Assembly (NCBI RefSeq): GCF_001678475.1
Contig: NZ_JTJR01000049.1
Span: 1 to 39,011, forward strand
Direction: 5' to 3'
Length of the DNA stretch: 39,011 nt
Source: Gallibacterium genomosp. 3
GTDB lineage: Bacteria; Pseudomonadota; Gammaproteobacteria; Enterobacterales; Pasteurellaceae
The position numbers were made by a program, and so were the translations under genes. The notes beneath the pieces were generated by a model. The model did not search any database and was not told the origin of the DNA. It was given only the letters and a program-made list of their open reading frames with translations. The stretch's first letter is position 1. Each line of letters opens with the position of its first letter. Positions 19,373-27,412 of the stretch are shown piece after piece.

Positions 19373-20677
19373 ATGGAAGCTTATATTGCCATTATCCTAT
19401 TTACTAGTTTCTTTTTTCTAGTATTCATTGGTCTACCAATTTCATTTGCAATTGGTATTGCCACTACATTATCTATGATATTTATGTTCCCTATAGATAC
19501 CGCAATATCTATTATTTCTCAAAGATTGGCGAATGGAATAGATAACTTTGCTTTACTTGCAATTCCTTTTTTTATCCTTTCTGGCAATTTGATGAACCAT
19601 GGGGGTATAGCAATTAGATTGATTAATTTTGCAAAAATATTAATAGGTAATAAACCTGGATCTTTATATCATGTCAATGTATTAGCTAATATGATGTTCG
19701 GATCTATATCAGGATCTGCCACAGCATCTGCAGCTGCTGTAGGTGGAACATTAGTAAAAATTCAACAGCAAGAAAAATATAATCCGAATATTTCAGCTGC
19801 TGTAAATATATCATCTTGTATATCTGGATTACTCATTCCTCCATCAAATGTTCTCATTGTTTACTCATTAACAGCAGGTGGTATCTCTGTTGGCGCTTTA
19901 TTTGTAGCTGGGTACATACCTGGAATATTAATGGGACTATCAGTTATGGTAGTGGCTGCATTATTGTCGAGGAACTCTTTTAAAAATAGCAAGGCAGAAA
20001 AGATTACTTTTCATGATTTTTTAACTTCATTTTGGCAAGCATTACCGAGTTTATTACTTGTTGTTATTGTTGTAGGTGGCATTGTTATAGGGGCATTTAC
20101 AGCAACAGAAGCCTCAGCCATAGCAGTATTATATACATTTATTCTCTCTGTAGTTATATATCGTACAATTTCATTAAAACAACTACCTGCTTTATTACTG
20201 GAATCTGTCATTATGACAAGTGTAATTATGCTTTTAGTTGGTTTTTCTGTTGGGATGTCATGGGCTATGACTAATGCAGACATACCATTTTGGATAAGTG
20301 AATCATTATTAAGTATATCTAGCGATCCTTTCACGATATTATTACTTATCAATCTAATACTTCTAATAGTTGGAATATTTATGGATATGACTCCTGCAGT
20401 TCTTATCTTTGCTCCCATCTTTTTACCCATAGTACAAGATCTTAATATCGACCTTATTCACTTTGGAATTATAATGGCAGCAAATTTATGCATTGGTTTA
20501 TGTACACCTCCTGTAGGAACTGCTCTATTCGTAGGATGTTCAGTTGGTGAAGTTAAAGTTCAAAATGTTATAAAGCCTCTATTACCTATGTATTTCGCTT
20601 TATTTATTATTGTAATGCTTATTACATACATACCTAATTTATCGCTATTTCTACCCAAATTTTTTGGACTAATATAG
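19373..20677 (+). CDS. TRAP transporter large permease (DctM family)
   Basis: Intact 434-residue channel subunit with about a dozen hydrophobic segments. Conserved DctM blocks are visible: FALLAIPFFILSGNLMNHGG, SGSATASAAAVGG, the CISGLLIPPSN loop in the first half, TATEASAIAVLYTF, and GLCTPPVGTALFVG in the second half. It completes dctP-dctQ-dctM and is the reference for the stop-containing paralogue at 14835-16103. A hairpin about 20 bases after the stop may end the operon. Confidence 0.93.
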   Translation: MEAYIAIILFTSFFFLVFIGLPISFAIGIATTLSMIFMFPIDTAISIISQRLANGIDNFALLAIPFFILSGNLMNHGGIAIRLINFAKILIGNKPGSLYHVNVLANMMFGSISGSATASAAAVGGTLVKIQQQEKYNPNISAAVNISSCISGLLIPPSNVLIVYSLTAGGISVGALFVAGYIPGILMGLSVMVVAALLSRNSFKNSKAEKITFHDFLTSFWQALPSLLLVVIVVGGIVIGAFTATEASAIAVLYTFILSVVIYRTISLKQLPALLLESVIMTSVIMLLVGFSVGMSWAMTNADIPFWISESLLSISSDPFTILLLINLILLIVGIFMDMTPAVLIFAPIFLPIVQDLNIDLIHFGIIMAANLCIGLCTPPVGTALFVGCSVGEVKVQNVIKPLLPMYFALFIIVMLITYIPNLSLFLPKFFGLI

Positions 20678-20697
20678 TTGTTCTATAGTAATAAAAA

Positions 20698-20725
20698 GAC
20701 CTCTTATCGTCACCGGTAAGAGGTC
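20698..20725 (-). terminator. Terminator between convergent dctM and a small exported-protein gene
   Basis: Twelve-base arms (20698-20709 and 20714-20725, one G-U pair) with a TCAC loop. On the minus strand the stem is followed by TTTTTATTA, a good U-tract, so it mainly ends leftward transcription from the small gene; the hairpin may also help stop the rightward TRAP operon. Confidence 0.85.
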
Positions 20726-20805
20726 AAGAGGCACTACAGGAATAATTTTAAGTTTTTATGCAGGAATTTTTTCTTTTGCTGTTTCATGAATAGGTTGTTT
20801 ATGCC

Positions 20806-21072
20806 CTACTTTTTACTCTCCTTTTTAGCTAGTACATGATGTTTTATGCTTTTTTCTTGTTTTGCCATATGACTATGTTTCCCTTCAGTAACAGCAGTTT
20901 TTTGTACTAAAGTACTTTTTTCGGTTTTTGGCATAACTTGTTCCACTTTCATCTTAGGTTCTGCTTTAACGGGTGTAATGGTTTCACCTGCTGCTTGAGC
21001 CATACTAATAGAAACCATAGCAAAAACAGAAACTAATAATGAATTAACCATAACTTTTTTATTCACTAACAT
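20806..21072 (-). CDS. Small exported Lys/His-rich protein of unknown function
   Basis: An 88-residue protein I do not recognise. Residues 1-27 form a clear signal peptide (basic start, long hydrophobic core, cleavage likely after AQA). The mature part of about 61 residues has no Cys or aromatic residues and is rich in Lys with several His, Glu and Thr, ending KKESKK; it should be disordered and basic in the periplasm. AAGGAG lies 9-14 bases before the ATG. The composition recalls acid-shock or metal/polyanion-binding periplasmic peptides, but that is only a guess. It stands alone between the TRAP and mannitol operons, with its own terminator. Confidence 0.7.
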   Translation of the reverse strand: MLVNKKVMVNSLLVSVFAMVSISMAQAAGETITPVKAEPKMKVEQVMPKTEKSTLVQKTAVTEGKHSHMAKQEKSIKHHVLAKKESKK

Positions 21073-21142
21073 AATTGATACTCCTTCTAGAGTGTTTTTT
21101 CTTATTATGAACGGAAATTCCGCCCTCCATCATGGCGCGCAT
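21059..21142 (-). CDS. Possible upstream ORF of 27 codons overlapping the small exported-protein gene
   Basis: An ATG at 21142 with AGGA five bases upstream opens a 27-codon frame starting MRAMMEGGISVHNKKKHSR and ending with TAA 14 bases inside the following gene, in a different frame. The ribosome binding site of the following gene lies inside this ORF. The first half sits in an unusually GC-rich patch (21120-21141) in very AT-rich DNA. This could be a leader peptide that couples or attenuates translation, or chance. I do not recognise the peptide. Confidence 0.35.
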   Translation of the reverse strand: MRAMMEGGISVHNKKKHSRRSINYVSE

Positions 21143-21260
21143 AGTAATCCTGAATAATTAGCCGAAAATGAGCAAATTCAATCTTACAAGTTCTAACAAA
21201 AAATAAATTTTAGCCATTTTTGCCCTTCCCCCATTTAGGTTATTTTATACACAAAAATAA

Positions 21261-21276
21261 CGTGATCCAAATCACA
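21261..21276. promoter_or_regulatory. CRP site upstream of mtlA (distal)
   Basis: CGTGATCCAAATCACA matches TGTGA-N6-TCACA at 9 of 10 positions. It is centred 40 bases from a second, perfect site, close to four helical turns, so both could be on the same DNA face. Confidence 0.7.
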
Positions 21277-21300
21277 AAAAATAAAAATTGCAATTTATTA

Positions 21301-21316
21301 TGTGACACAGATCACA
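21301..21316. promoter_or_regulatory. CRP site upstream of mtlA (proximal, perfect)
   Basis: TGTGACACAGATCACA is a perfect match to TGTGA-N6-TCACA, 136 bases before the mtlA start centre to start. CRP control of mannitol genes is established in E. coli, where several sites precede mtlA. A weak -10 candidate TTTTAT lies at 21340-21345. The rest of the 21073-21444 gap shows no other gene. Confidence 0.8.
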
Positions 21317-21444
21317 TTTATTAAAAAGTCGTTAAAAAATTTTATTTGAACTATGTCACATTTTTGAGATCGAAAATTTCTCGTTTTTCAAACTATGTGT
21401 TAATTTTTGCACGAAATTTCTTCTCCATCATTGAGGATTAAATT

Positions 21445-23316
21445 ATGGTTTCTACACAAACAAAATTACGCATACAAAATTTTGGTCGTTTTCTCTCCAA
21501 TATGGTAATGCCTAATATTGGTGCATTTATCGCTTGGGGTTTTATTACCGCACTATTCATTCCAACTGGGTGGTTGCCTAATGAAACATTAGGAAAATTA
21601 GTTGGCCCAATGATCACTTACCTACTCCCACTTTTAATTGGTTACACTGGTGGACGTTTAGTTGGTGGCGATCGTGGTGCAGTAGTAGGTGCAATTACCA
21701 CTATGGGGGTTATCGTAGGTTCTGATATCCCAATGTTCCTTGGCGCAATGATTGCAGGTCCACTTGGTGGCTTTGCTATCAAAAAATTTGATAAATGGGT
21801 AGATGGTAAAATTAAAAGCGGTTTTGAGATGTTAGTTAATAACTTCTCTGCAGGTATTATCGGTATGATCTGTGCCTTAATTGCTTTCTTAGCAATTGGT
21901 CCAGCCGTTAAAATGTTATCTACCGCTTTAGCTGCAGGCGTTGATGTCCTCGTTAAAGCAAACTTATTACCACTTACTTCTCTTTTTGTTGAACCAGCAA
22001 AAATCTTATTCTTAAATAATGCAATTAACCATGGTATTTTCTCACCATTAGGTATCCAACAATCACAAGAATTTGGTCAATCAATCTTCTTCTTAATTGA
22101 AGCAAATCCAGGTCCAGGTTTTGGTGTATTGTTAGCTTATATGTTATTTGGTAAAGGTTCAGCAAAACAAACTGCAAGTGGTGCTGCGGTTATCCATTTC
22201 CTTGGCGGTATTCATGAAATCTATTTCCCTTATGTATTGATGAATCCACGTTTAGTCCTTGCTGTTATCGCAGGCGGTATGTCTGGTGTTCTTACTTTAA
22301 CCTTAACTCACTCAGGTCTTGTTGCACCAGCTTCACCAGGTTCTATCTTTGCTGTATTACTTATGACACCTAAAACATCTATGTTTGGTGTAATCCTATC
22401 AGTAATTATTGCTTGTGCGGTGTCTTTTGTTATCGCTTCATTCTTCTTAAAACTTCAAAAAACAGAAGGTTCTTTAGAAGAAGCAACAGCACAAGTAAAA
22501 AACTTAAAATCTGGTGCTGCAGTAAACGTCAATAATGTTGAAGTTAACTACACTGGCTTGAAAAAAATCTTTGTATCTTGTGACGCAGGTATGGGTTCAA
22601 GTGCAATGGGTGCAAGTATGTTACGTAAAAAAGTCAAAGAAGCTGGCTTACCAATAGACGTAGCAAACTGCGCAATTAATGATTTACCAGAAGACGCACG
22701 TTTAGTTATTACTCACCAAGACTTAACATTACGCGCAAAACAACATGTACCAAATGCGATCCATTTATCATTAACTAACTTCTTAGATAACAAATTCTAT
22801 GACAGCTTAGTTAATGAATTAAAAGCTGAATTTAACACTCAAAAAGCTGAACCCGCAGTTCAACCAGAAACAAACACAAATAGCGCATTTGCTCTTGCAG
22901 CAAACCAAGTATTCCTTGGCTTAAAAGCAGCAAATAAAGAAGAAGCTATCCGTTTCGCAGGTGAACAATTAGTAAAAGGTGGCTTTGTCCAACCAAGTTA
23001 TGTTGAAGCGATGTTAGAACGTGAAAAATTGGTTTCTACTTACCTTGGTGAAGGTGTCGCTGTGCCACACGGTACTATCGAAGCTAAAGATGCTGTATTA
23101 AAAACAGGGATTGTCTTCTGCCAATATCCTGAAGGGGTACGTTTCAATGATGAAGAGGATGGTGTAGCAAAATTAGTTATCGGTATTGCAGCACGTAATA
23201 ATGAACATATTCAAGTTGTTTCAGCGATTACTAACGCATTGGACAGTGAAGAAGCAATTAATACACTGACTACTACTGGCGACGTTGAAAAAGTGCTAGC
23301 ATTACTTAAAGGTTAA
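21445..23316 (+). CDS. mtlA: Mannitol-specific PTS enzyme IICBA (MtlA)
   Basis: Takes up mannitol and phosphorylates it to mannitol 1-phosphate. One 623-residue chain carries all three domains: membrane IIC (about 1-345) with the GGIHEIYFPYV motif (Glu258), cytoplasmic IIB (about 373-465) with phospho-Cys379 in FVSCDAGMGSS, and IIA (about 480-623) with phospho-His542 in GVAVPHGT. Length is close to E. coli MtlA (637). TGAGGA precedes the start. First gene of mtlA-mtlD-mtlR, with two CRP-like sites upstream. Confidence 0.97.
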   Translation: MVSTQTKLRIQNFGRFLSNMVMPNIGAFIAWGFITALFIPTGWLPNETLGKLVGPMITYLLPLLIGYTGGRLVGGDRGAVVGAITTMGVIVGSDIPMFLGAMIAGPLGGFAIKKFDKWVDGKIKSGFEMLVNNFSAGIIGMICALIAFLAIGPAVKMLSTALAAGVDVLVKANLLPLTSLFVEPAKILFLNNAINHGIFSPLGIQQSQEFGQSIFFLIEANPGPGFGVLLAYMLFGKGSAKQTASGAAVIHFLGGIHEIYFPYVLMNPRLVLAVIAGGMSGVLTLTLTHSGLVAPASPGSIFAVLLMTPKTSMFGVILSVIIACAVSFVIASFFLKLQKTEGSLEEATAQVKNLKSGAAVNVNNVEVNYTGLKKIFVSCDAGMGSSAMGASMLRKKVKEAGLPIDVANCAINDLPEDARLVITHQDLTLRAKQHVPNAIHLSLTNFLDNKFYDSLVNELKAEFNTQKAEPAVQPETNTNSAFALAANQVFLGLKAANKEEAIRFAGEQLVKGGFVQPSYVEAMLEREKLVSTYLGEGVAVPHGTIEAKDAVLKTGIVFCQYPEGVRFNDEEDGVAKLVIGIAARNNEHIQVVSAITNALDSEEAINTLTTTGDVEKVLALLKG

Positions 23317-23326
23317 TAGGCTGTAG

Positions 23327-23355
23327 GAACGTAGTGACATCACTACGTTCTTTTT
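23327..23355 (+). terminator. Hairpin with U-tract between mtlA and mtlD
   Basis: Arms GAACGTAGTG (23327-23336) and CACTACGTTC (23341-23350), 10 bases, ACAT loop, then TTTTT. It lies between the mtlA stop and the mtlD ribosome binding site (GGAG at 23361). It has the form of an intrinsic terminator and would give partial termination or protect the 3' end of mtlA mRNA, making MtlA more abundant than MtlD and MtlR. Confidence 0.85.
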
Positions 23356-23371
23356 ATTTAGGAGATTTATA

Positions 23372-24526
23372 ATGAAAGCATTACATTTTGGTGCAGGTAA
23401 TATTGGTCGTGGTTTTATTGGTAAATTACTTGCTGATGCAGGTATCCACGTTACTTTCGCAGATATCAATGAAACTGTGATCAATTTATTGAATAAACAA
23501 CAATCTTATTCAGTAAAAATTGTTGGTGATGGTGCTAATCGAATTGAAGTCGTCAAAAATGTTGATGGGTTAAATTCAGCAAATCAAGATCAATTACTCG
23601 CTAAAATCCAACAAGTCGATCTTATTACCACTGCTATTGGTGCTGGGGTATTAAAGATCATCGCAAAATCACTTGCTCAAGGTTTAGTTGCTCGTATTCA
23701 ACAAGGTAACACCAAACCATTAAATATTATTGCTTGTGAAAATATGGTACGTGGTACAACCAACTTAAAAGAACATATTTTTAGCCACCTTTCAGCTGAA
23801 GAACAACAACTCGTTAGCCAATATGTTGGTTTTGTAGATTCTGCCGTCGATAGAATTGTACCGCCAGTTGAAGCGAATGCAGAAGATCCACTACAAGTCA
23901 CCGTAGAAGAATTTAGCGAATGGATTGTTGATCAAACCCAATTTAAAGGCGATATTCCAAATATTCCAGGTATGGAACGTACTGACAATTTAATGGCATT
24001 TATTGAGCGTAAATTATTTACCCTCAATACAGGTCACGCAGTTACTGCTTATCTAGGTAAATTAGCCGGCTATCAATTCGTCAAACAATCAATTGATGAC
24101 GATGCCATTAAACAACAAGTCAAAGCTGTTATGCAAGAAAGTGGTGCGGTATTAATCAAGCGTTATAACTTTGATCCTGCTACACACGCAGCTTATATTG
24201 AAAAAATCTTAAAACGCTTTGCAAATCCATATTTACAAGATGATGTGGATCGTGTTGGGCGTGAACCTTTACGCAAACTCAGCTATAATGACCGACTTAT
24301 CAAACCATTACGTGGCACATTAGAATATCAATTACCACATATAATGATTTGTAAAGCTGTTGCCGCAGCGCTTTGTTACACGAATGCAAATGATCCTCAA
24401 GCGGTAGAATTACAACAAACTCTTGCAAGTGAAGGAGTAATTCCAACTTTAGCAAAATATACTGGTCTTGATGACCAAGCTATTTTTGAGGAAATTGCTC
24501 AAGCTTATGCGGTATTAAAGAAGTAA
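23372..24526 (+). CDS. mtlD: Mannitol-1-phosphate 5-dehydrogenase MtlD
   Basis: Oxidises mannitol 1-phosphate to fructose 6-phosphate with NAD, feeding glycolysis. The 384-residue protein begins [20 protein letters not shown], the Rossmann NAD-binding motif, and contains [21 protein letters not shown] and the [16 protein letters not shown] block with the polyol dehydrogenase catalytic Lys/Asn/His. Length matches E. coli MtlD (382). GGAG lies 8 bases before the start. Confidence 0.97.
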   Translation: MKALHFGAGNIGRGFIGKLLADAGIHVTFADINETVINLLNKQQSYSVKIVGDGANRIEVVKNVDGLNSANQDQLLAKIQQVDLITTAIGAGVLKIIAKSLAQGLVARIQQGNTKPLNIIACENMVRGTTNLKEHIFSHLSAEEQQLVSQYVGFVDSAVDRIVPPVEANAEDPLQVTVEEFSEWIVDQTQFKGDIPNIPGMERTDNLMAFIERKLFTLNTGHAVTAYLGKLAGYQFVKQSIDDDAIKQQVKAVMQESGAVLIKRYNFDPATHAAYIEKILKRFANPYLQDDVDRVGREPLRKLSYNDRLIKPLRGTLEYQLPHIMICKAVAAALCYTNANDPQAVELQQTLASEGVIPTLAKYTGLDDQAIFEEIAQAYAVLKK

Positions 24527-24553
24527 ATTTTTAATTTAGGGTAAAGGGCCTAA

Positions 24554-25057
24554 ATGATCGAAGAAAAGTTAAATGAAGTTACCACCGCACGAGGTTTAAT
24601 TATTGCAGCGGTAACCATTTTTGATGAAGCTATTGATCATTTAATCAATAGAGTATTTCGTAAAACCGATTTTGTTGTAGAGTCTGTCATTGAATCTCTC
24701 TTTGAACATTCAGGTCCTTTATTCGATTTTAAAATTCGTCTAAAAGTGTTATTAGGCTTAGGCGTATTATCGAAAGAAACTTTTGAAGATATTAATGCCT
24801 TTATAAAACTAAAAGAAACAATTAATAACCAAGAGCAAGAAGCCTCGTTTAGCGATCCAATGTTTTTCGCTTTTATTCAGCAACTACATTGCATCAAAGA
24901 ATCACTTTTTATCAAAGATCCCCTCCCAAAACAAAACTCCACTGATTCTTTATTAGAACAAGTAAAAATTATCCGTTGGGAAAAAATGATTCGTTCTTAT
25001 TTAATTCTCTCTATTTTACATATTAATGAAGAGTTACAAATTGAGAGTCCTTTGTAA
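24554..25057 (+). CDS. mtlR: Mannitol operon repressor MtlR
   Basis: A 167-residue helical protein of the MtlR family, the negative regulator of the mannitol operon in enteric bacteria. Family blocks are RGLIIAAVTIFDEAIDHLI, VFRKTDFVVE, GPLFDFKIRLKVLLGLGVLS and the FIQQLHCIKESL segment. It is somewhat shorter than E. coli MtlR (195). No obvious helix-turn-helix is seen, which is also true of the family; MtlR is not thought to bind DNA by a classical motif. Third gene of mtlADR, 27 bases after mtlD. Confidence 0.9.
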   Translation: MIEEKLNEVTTARGLIIAAVTIFDEAIDHLINRVFRKTDFVVESVIESLFEHSGPLFDFKIRLKVLLGLGVLSKETFEDINAFIKLKETINNQEQEASFSDPMFFAFIQQLHCIKESLFIKDPLPKQNSTDSLLEQVKIIRWEKMIRSYLILSILHINEELQIESPL

Positions 25058-25291
25058 TAAAATATAGAAATATACTAAATAACTAGACTCTTTTAATTGA
25101 GTAAAAGTAGAAGTTTGAGATTTTATATTACTAAAATAAAAGTGCCACTCATATTATTTTTGAGCAATACTATTTGCAATAAACAGATCAATCAATTTAT
25201 TGTATTGTAATAACTTAGATAAGTTTTTCCTCTAAGAACTCTAAGATAGAATTTTTAGTTATTATCTAAAACAACATCCTAATCTCTTATT

Positions 25292-25314
25292 AGATAAGAT
25301 AAGATAAGATAAGA
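25292..25314. repeat. Pentanucleotide tandem repeat (AGATA)4.6
   Basis: Four full copies of AGATA and a partial fifth in the 391-base AT-rich gap between convergent mtlR and a lipoprotein gene. Such repeats can change copy number by slippage. Neither neighbouring gene has its promoter here, so an effect on expression is not evident. The rest of the gap 25058-25448 has no convincing gene. Confidence 0.85.
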
Positions 25315-25388
25315 AAATAAAACAAGGCAAAAATAAAGTGAAATTTTATTCATCATTAGGAGAAATATTAGACAGTTAAAATAAAATG

Positions 25389-25427
25389 AAGCCATTTCAC
25401 TTTTATAATAATTTAGAAAAATGGCTT
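25389..25427 (-). terminator. Possible terminator of the lipoprotein gene
   Basis: Nine-base arms AAGCCATTT (25389-25397) and AAATGGCTT (25419-25427) with a 21-base loop, 22 bases after the stop of the leftward lipoprotein gene. The following minus-strand sequence CATTTTATTTTAA is T-rich but not a clean tract. It could also act on transcription from mtlR. Confidence 0.5.
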
Positions 25428-25448
25428 TATTTAGTGTAAGGCTCAAAA

Positions 25449-26012
25449 CTATTTGTTAGCTTCTAATAACTGTTTTACACCAGGATCATTAATAAATTGA
25501 TCATAGCCAGCACCAACCATTCTATAAATTTGCTGTATGATCATAGTTCGTGGATCAGCTTCAAATTTTGAAACAGTGACTACTTTTGGTGAGTAATCTT
25601 TATTCCATAATACTGAATTATTTTTTAATAACTTGTAGTTCACTTTATAGATGAAATCAACATTCAAACCAAAATCATCCATCTTAAATTGTTTCACATT
25701 ACCTAACAATTTTAGATGGCCTGTACCAATATTAATCCCTGTAAGTTGCAGCTCTTTTGCTGTAATTTGTTTTACAATTTCAGCAACACTTTTATCAAGA
25801 TAAACAGATCCTGCTGCTGTATTTTCTAATTGACTTTCCTTTAAACGACCTTGTTGTGCAGGCTCATAACTAAATTCTCCTAAAATAACGGAAGAATCAA
25901 CTTTTGTATAATTTTGTGTTTGATAAGTACCCATTTGTGAACTTGTATGAATTGTACCTGAACAACCAGCTAAGCTAATAACTGCAATAATGGTTAATAA
26001 TAACTTTTTCAT
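25449..26012 (-). CDS. Putative lipoprotein of unknown function
   Basis: A 187-residue protein beginning MKKLLLTIIAVISLAGC: a lipoprotein signal peptide with lipobox LAGC and the lipidated Cys at residue 17. The residue after Cys is Ser, so in a gammaproteobacterium the outer membrane is the likely destination. The mature part looks like a small alpha/beta domain: a helix with KSVAEIVKQITAKEL (residues about 73-87), then alternating beta-like stretches (LKLLGNVKQFKM, VDFIYKVNYKLLK). I do not recognise the family. AAGGAC precedes the start. It stands alone, with AT-rich gaps on both sides. Confidence 0.75.
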   Translation of the reverse strand: MKKLLLTIIAVISLAGCSGTIHTSSQMGTYQTQNYTKVDSSVILGEFSYEPAQQGRLKESQLENTAAGSVYLDKSVAEIVKQITAKELQLTGINIGTGHLKLLGNVKQFKMDDFGLNVDFIYKVNYKLLKNNSVLWNKDYSPKVVTVSKFEADPRTMIIQQIYRMVGAGYDQFINDPGVKQLLEANK

Positions 26013-26094
26013 TGTATAGTCCTTAATAAAATAAATACAGATTAAAAAAACAGCTTAAATTGTACAAAAAAAAAACAAAACACAACTAAAATCT

Positions 26095-26124
26095 ATTATC
26101 TTTAGTGTAATTTACTTGCAGTAA
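26095..26124 (-). promoter_or_regulatory. Candidate promoter of the lipoprotein gene
   Basis: On the minus strand TTACTG (26119-26124) and GATAAT (26095-26100) are 18 bases apart, about 80 bases before the lipoprotein start. Motif match only. Nothing else was recognised in the AT-rich 26013-26347 gap. Confidence 0.35.
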
Positions 26125-26347
26125 CTTAGCTTATGAAACACAATTTATTATCACTTTAATTTTTGGTTATAAAAATATAATTAACACGAATCACTAAAGT
26201 TCTTCTATTAATTTATTGATTTTGAATAAATTTTTATTAATAGTAACTATTAAAATACAATAAGATTGAGTAGCTATTAATAAGAAGTGCTGTAAAAATA
26301 GAACAATAATTCATTTAACTACTAAATATTATCCTGAACAAAAAGAA

Positions 26348-27247
26348 TTAAATCATCTTTTTTCTTTGAATTAACTCTTCCCAAAAAATCTTCACCACTG
26401 GATTTTGTAAATTTTTCCGATTAACGCAGATACCTAAAGATAATGCGTCAATACTTGGTTCTATATTGAGATAAGTGATTTGTGTATTCATTGGGTTATG
26501 AGCAATAACAACATCAGGTAATAACGCTAAACCAAAGCCCATTGCCACCATCGGGACAATACCTTCATGTCCTGCAACAGTCGCATAAATTTTAGGATGC
26601 TTAATCCCTTTTTGTTGGAACCATTGTCCTATTTTCTGCCTAGCCGGTCCTTCTACTGGCACAATAAACGGAATCTCTTGCCAATTAATCGGTGATTGTT
26701 GTAATAGCTGGTTAGCAACACAAGCAACTTTCGGAGCAATTAATGAGAAAGGTAATAAGTCGATTTGATGAAAAATAATATTGTCGGGTAGTTGTTCGGG
26801 TTCACCTGCAATAGCTAAATCTACTTGCCGACTTTGTACTAATTGAACTGCTAACGCTGGATCCCCTGTGGTTAATTGAATTTCTACTTTTGGGTGTTTT
26901 TGCCGAAAACGCGCTAAAATTTCAGGCAAATGGCTATAACTTGCTGTTACTGAACAAAATAGCCGAATTTCGCCAACTAAATCTATCGTATTAGGTTGCA
27001 ACTGCTGTTGTAATAAGCGCCATTCTTGTAAGGTTTTTTCTGCAAATTGATAAAATTGTTCACCCGTTGGCGTTAATTCAACAGAACGATTATCTCGCCA
27101 AAATAATGCTTTCCCTACTTCCTCTTCAAGCCGTTGAATTTGGCGAGAAAGAGTTGAAGGACTGAGATGATTCAACGCTGCTGATCGAGCAAAGTTTTTA
27201 CTCTCACAAAGATGTAGAAACAGTTTTAATTGTTGAAAATCCACCAT
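26348..27247 (-). CDS. ilvY: LysR-type activator IlvY
   Basis: Activates ilvC in response to acetohydroxy acid substrates. The 299-residue protein has an N-terminal winged helix-turn-helix (about residues 1-60) with [17 protein letters not shown], identical in pattern to E. coli IlvY, then a LysR effector domain with [27 protein letters not shown], and [22 protein letters not shown]. It is divergent from ilvC with 165 bases between starts, the classical arrangement. Similarity to IlvY runs along the whole length. Confidence 0.94.
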   Translation of the reverse strand: MVDFQQLKLFLHLCESKNFARSAALNHLSPSTLSRQIQRLEEEVGKALFWRDNRSVELTPTGEQFYQFAEKTLQEWRLLQQQLQPNTIDLVGEIRLFCSVTASYSHLPEILARFRQKHPKVEIQLTTGDPALAVQLVQSRQVDLAIAGEPEQLPDNIIFHQIDLLPFSLIAPKVACVANQLLQQSPINWQEIPFIVPVEGPARQKIGQWFQQKGIKHPKIYATVAGHEGIVPMVAMGFGLALLPDVVIAHNPMNTQITYLNIEPSIDALSLGICVNRKNLQNPVVKIFWEELIQRKKMI

Positions 27248-27277
27248 TTCCTCCCAAACAAAATAGATGTTAATAAT

Positions 27278-27294
27278 ATTGCATATATTGCAAT
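27278..27294. promoter_or_regulatory. Probable IlvY operator
   Basis: ATTGCATATATTGCAAT has perfect 6-base arms ATTGCA and TGCAAT around TATAT and fits the T-N11-A pattern of LysR-type sites. It lies 31 bases from the ilvY start in the ilvY-ilvC gap. E. coli IlvY binds tandem operators in the same gap; a second, weaker match (ATCAATTTACGCAA) may lie at about 27310-27325. Confidence 0.6.
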
Positions 27295-27412
27295 TATGGA
27301 TTTCAATAATATCAATTTACGCAATAAAAAAAAGCCTTATACTCAAAATAAAGCAATGATTATTCGCTTAGTAAACACTATTAACTTATCTAGATGCATA
27401 GGAGTATTTTTT

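Noticed and set aside
25279-25356. A 25-codon minus-strand ORF coding for a hydrophobic peptide across the AGATA repeat
   Set aside because: No ribosome binding site, very AT-rich, and its hydrophobic composition follows directly from the A/T bias. Not listed as a gene.
27230-27412. A 61-residue N-terminal extension of IlvC
   Set aside because: It overlaps the ilvY start and the operator region, has no family match, and the internal ATG at 27413 has GGAG upstream and gives the normal length.
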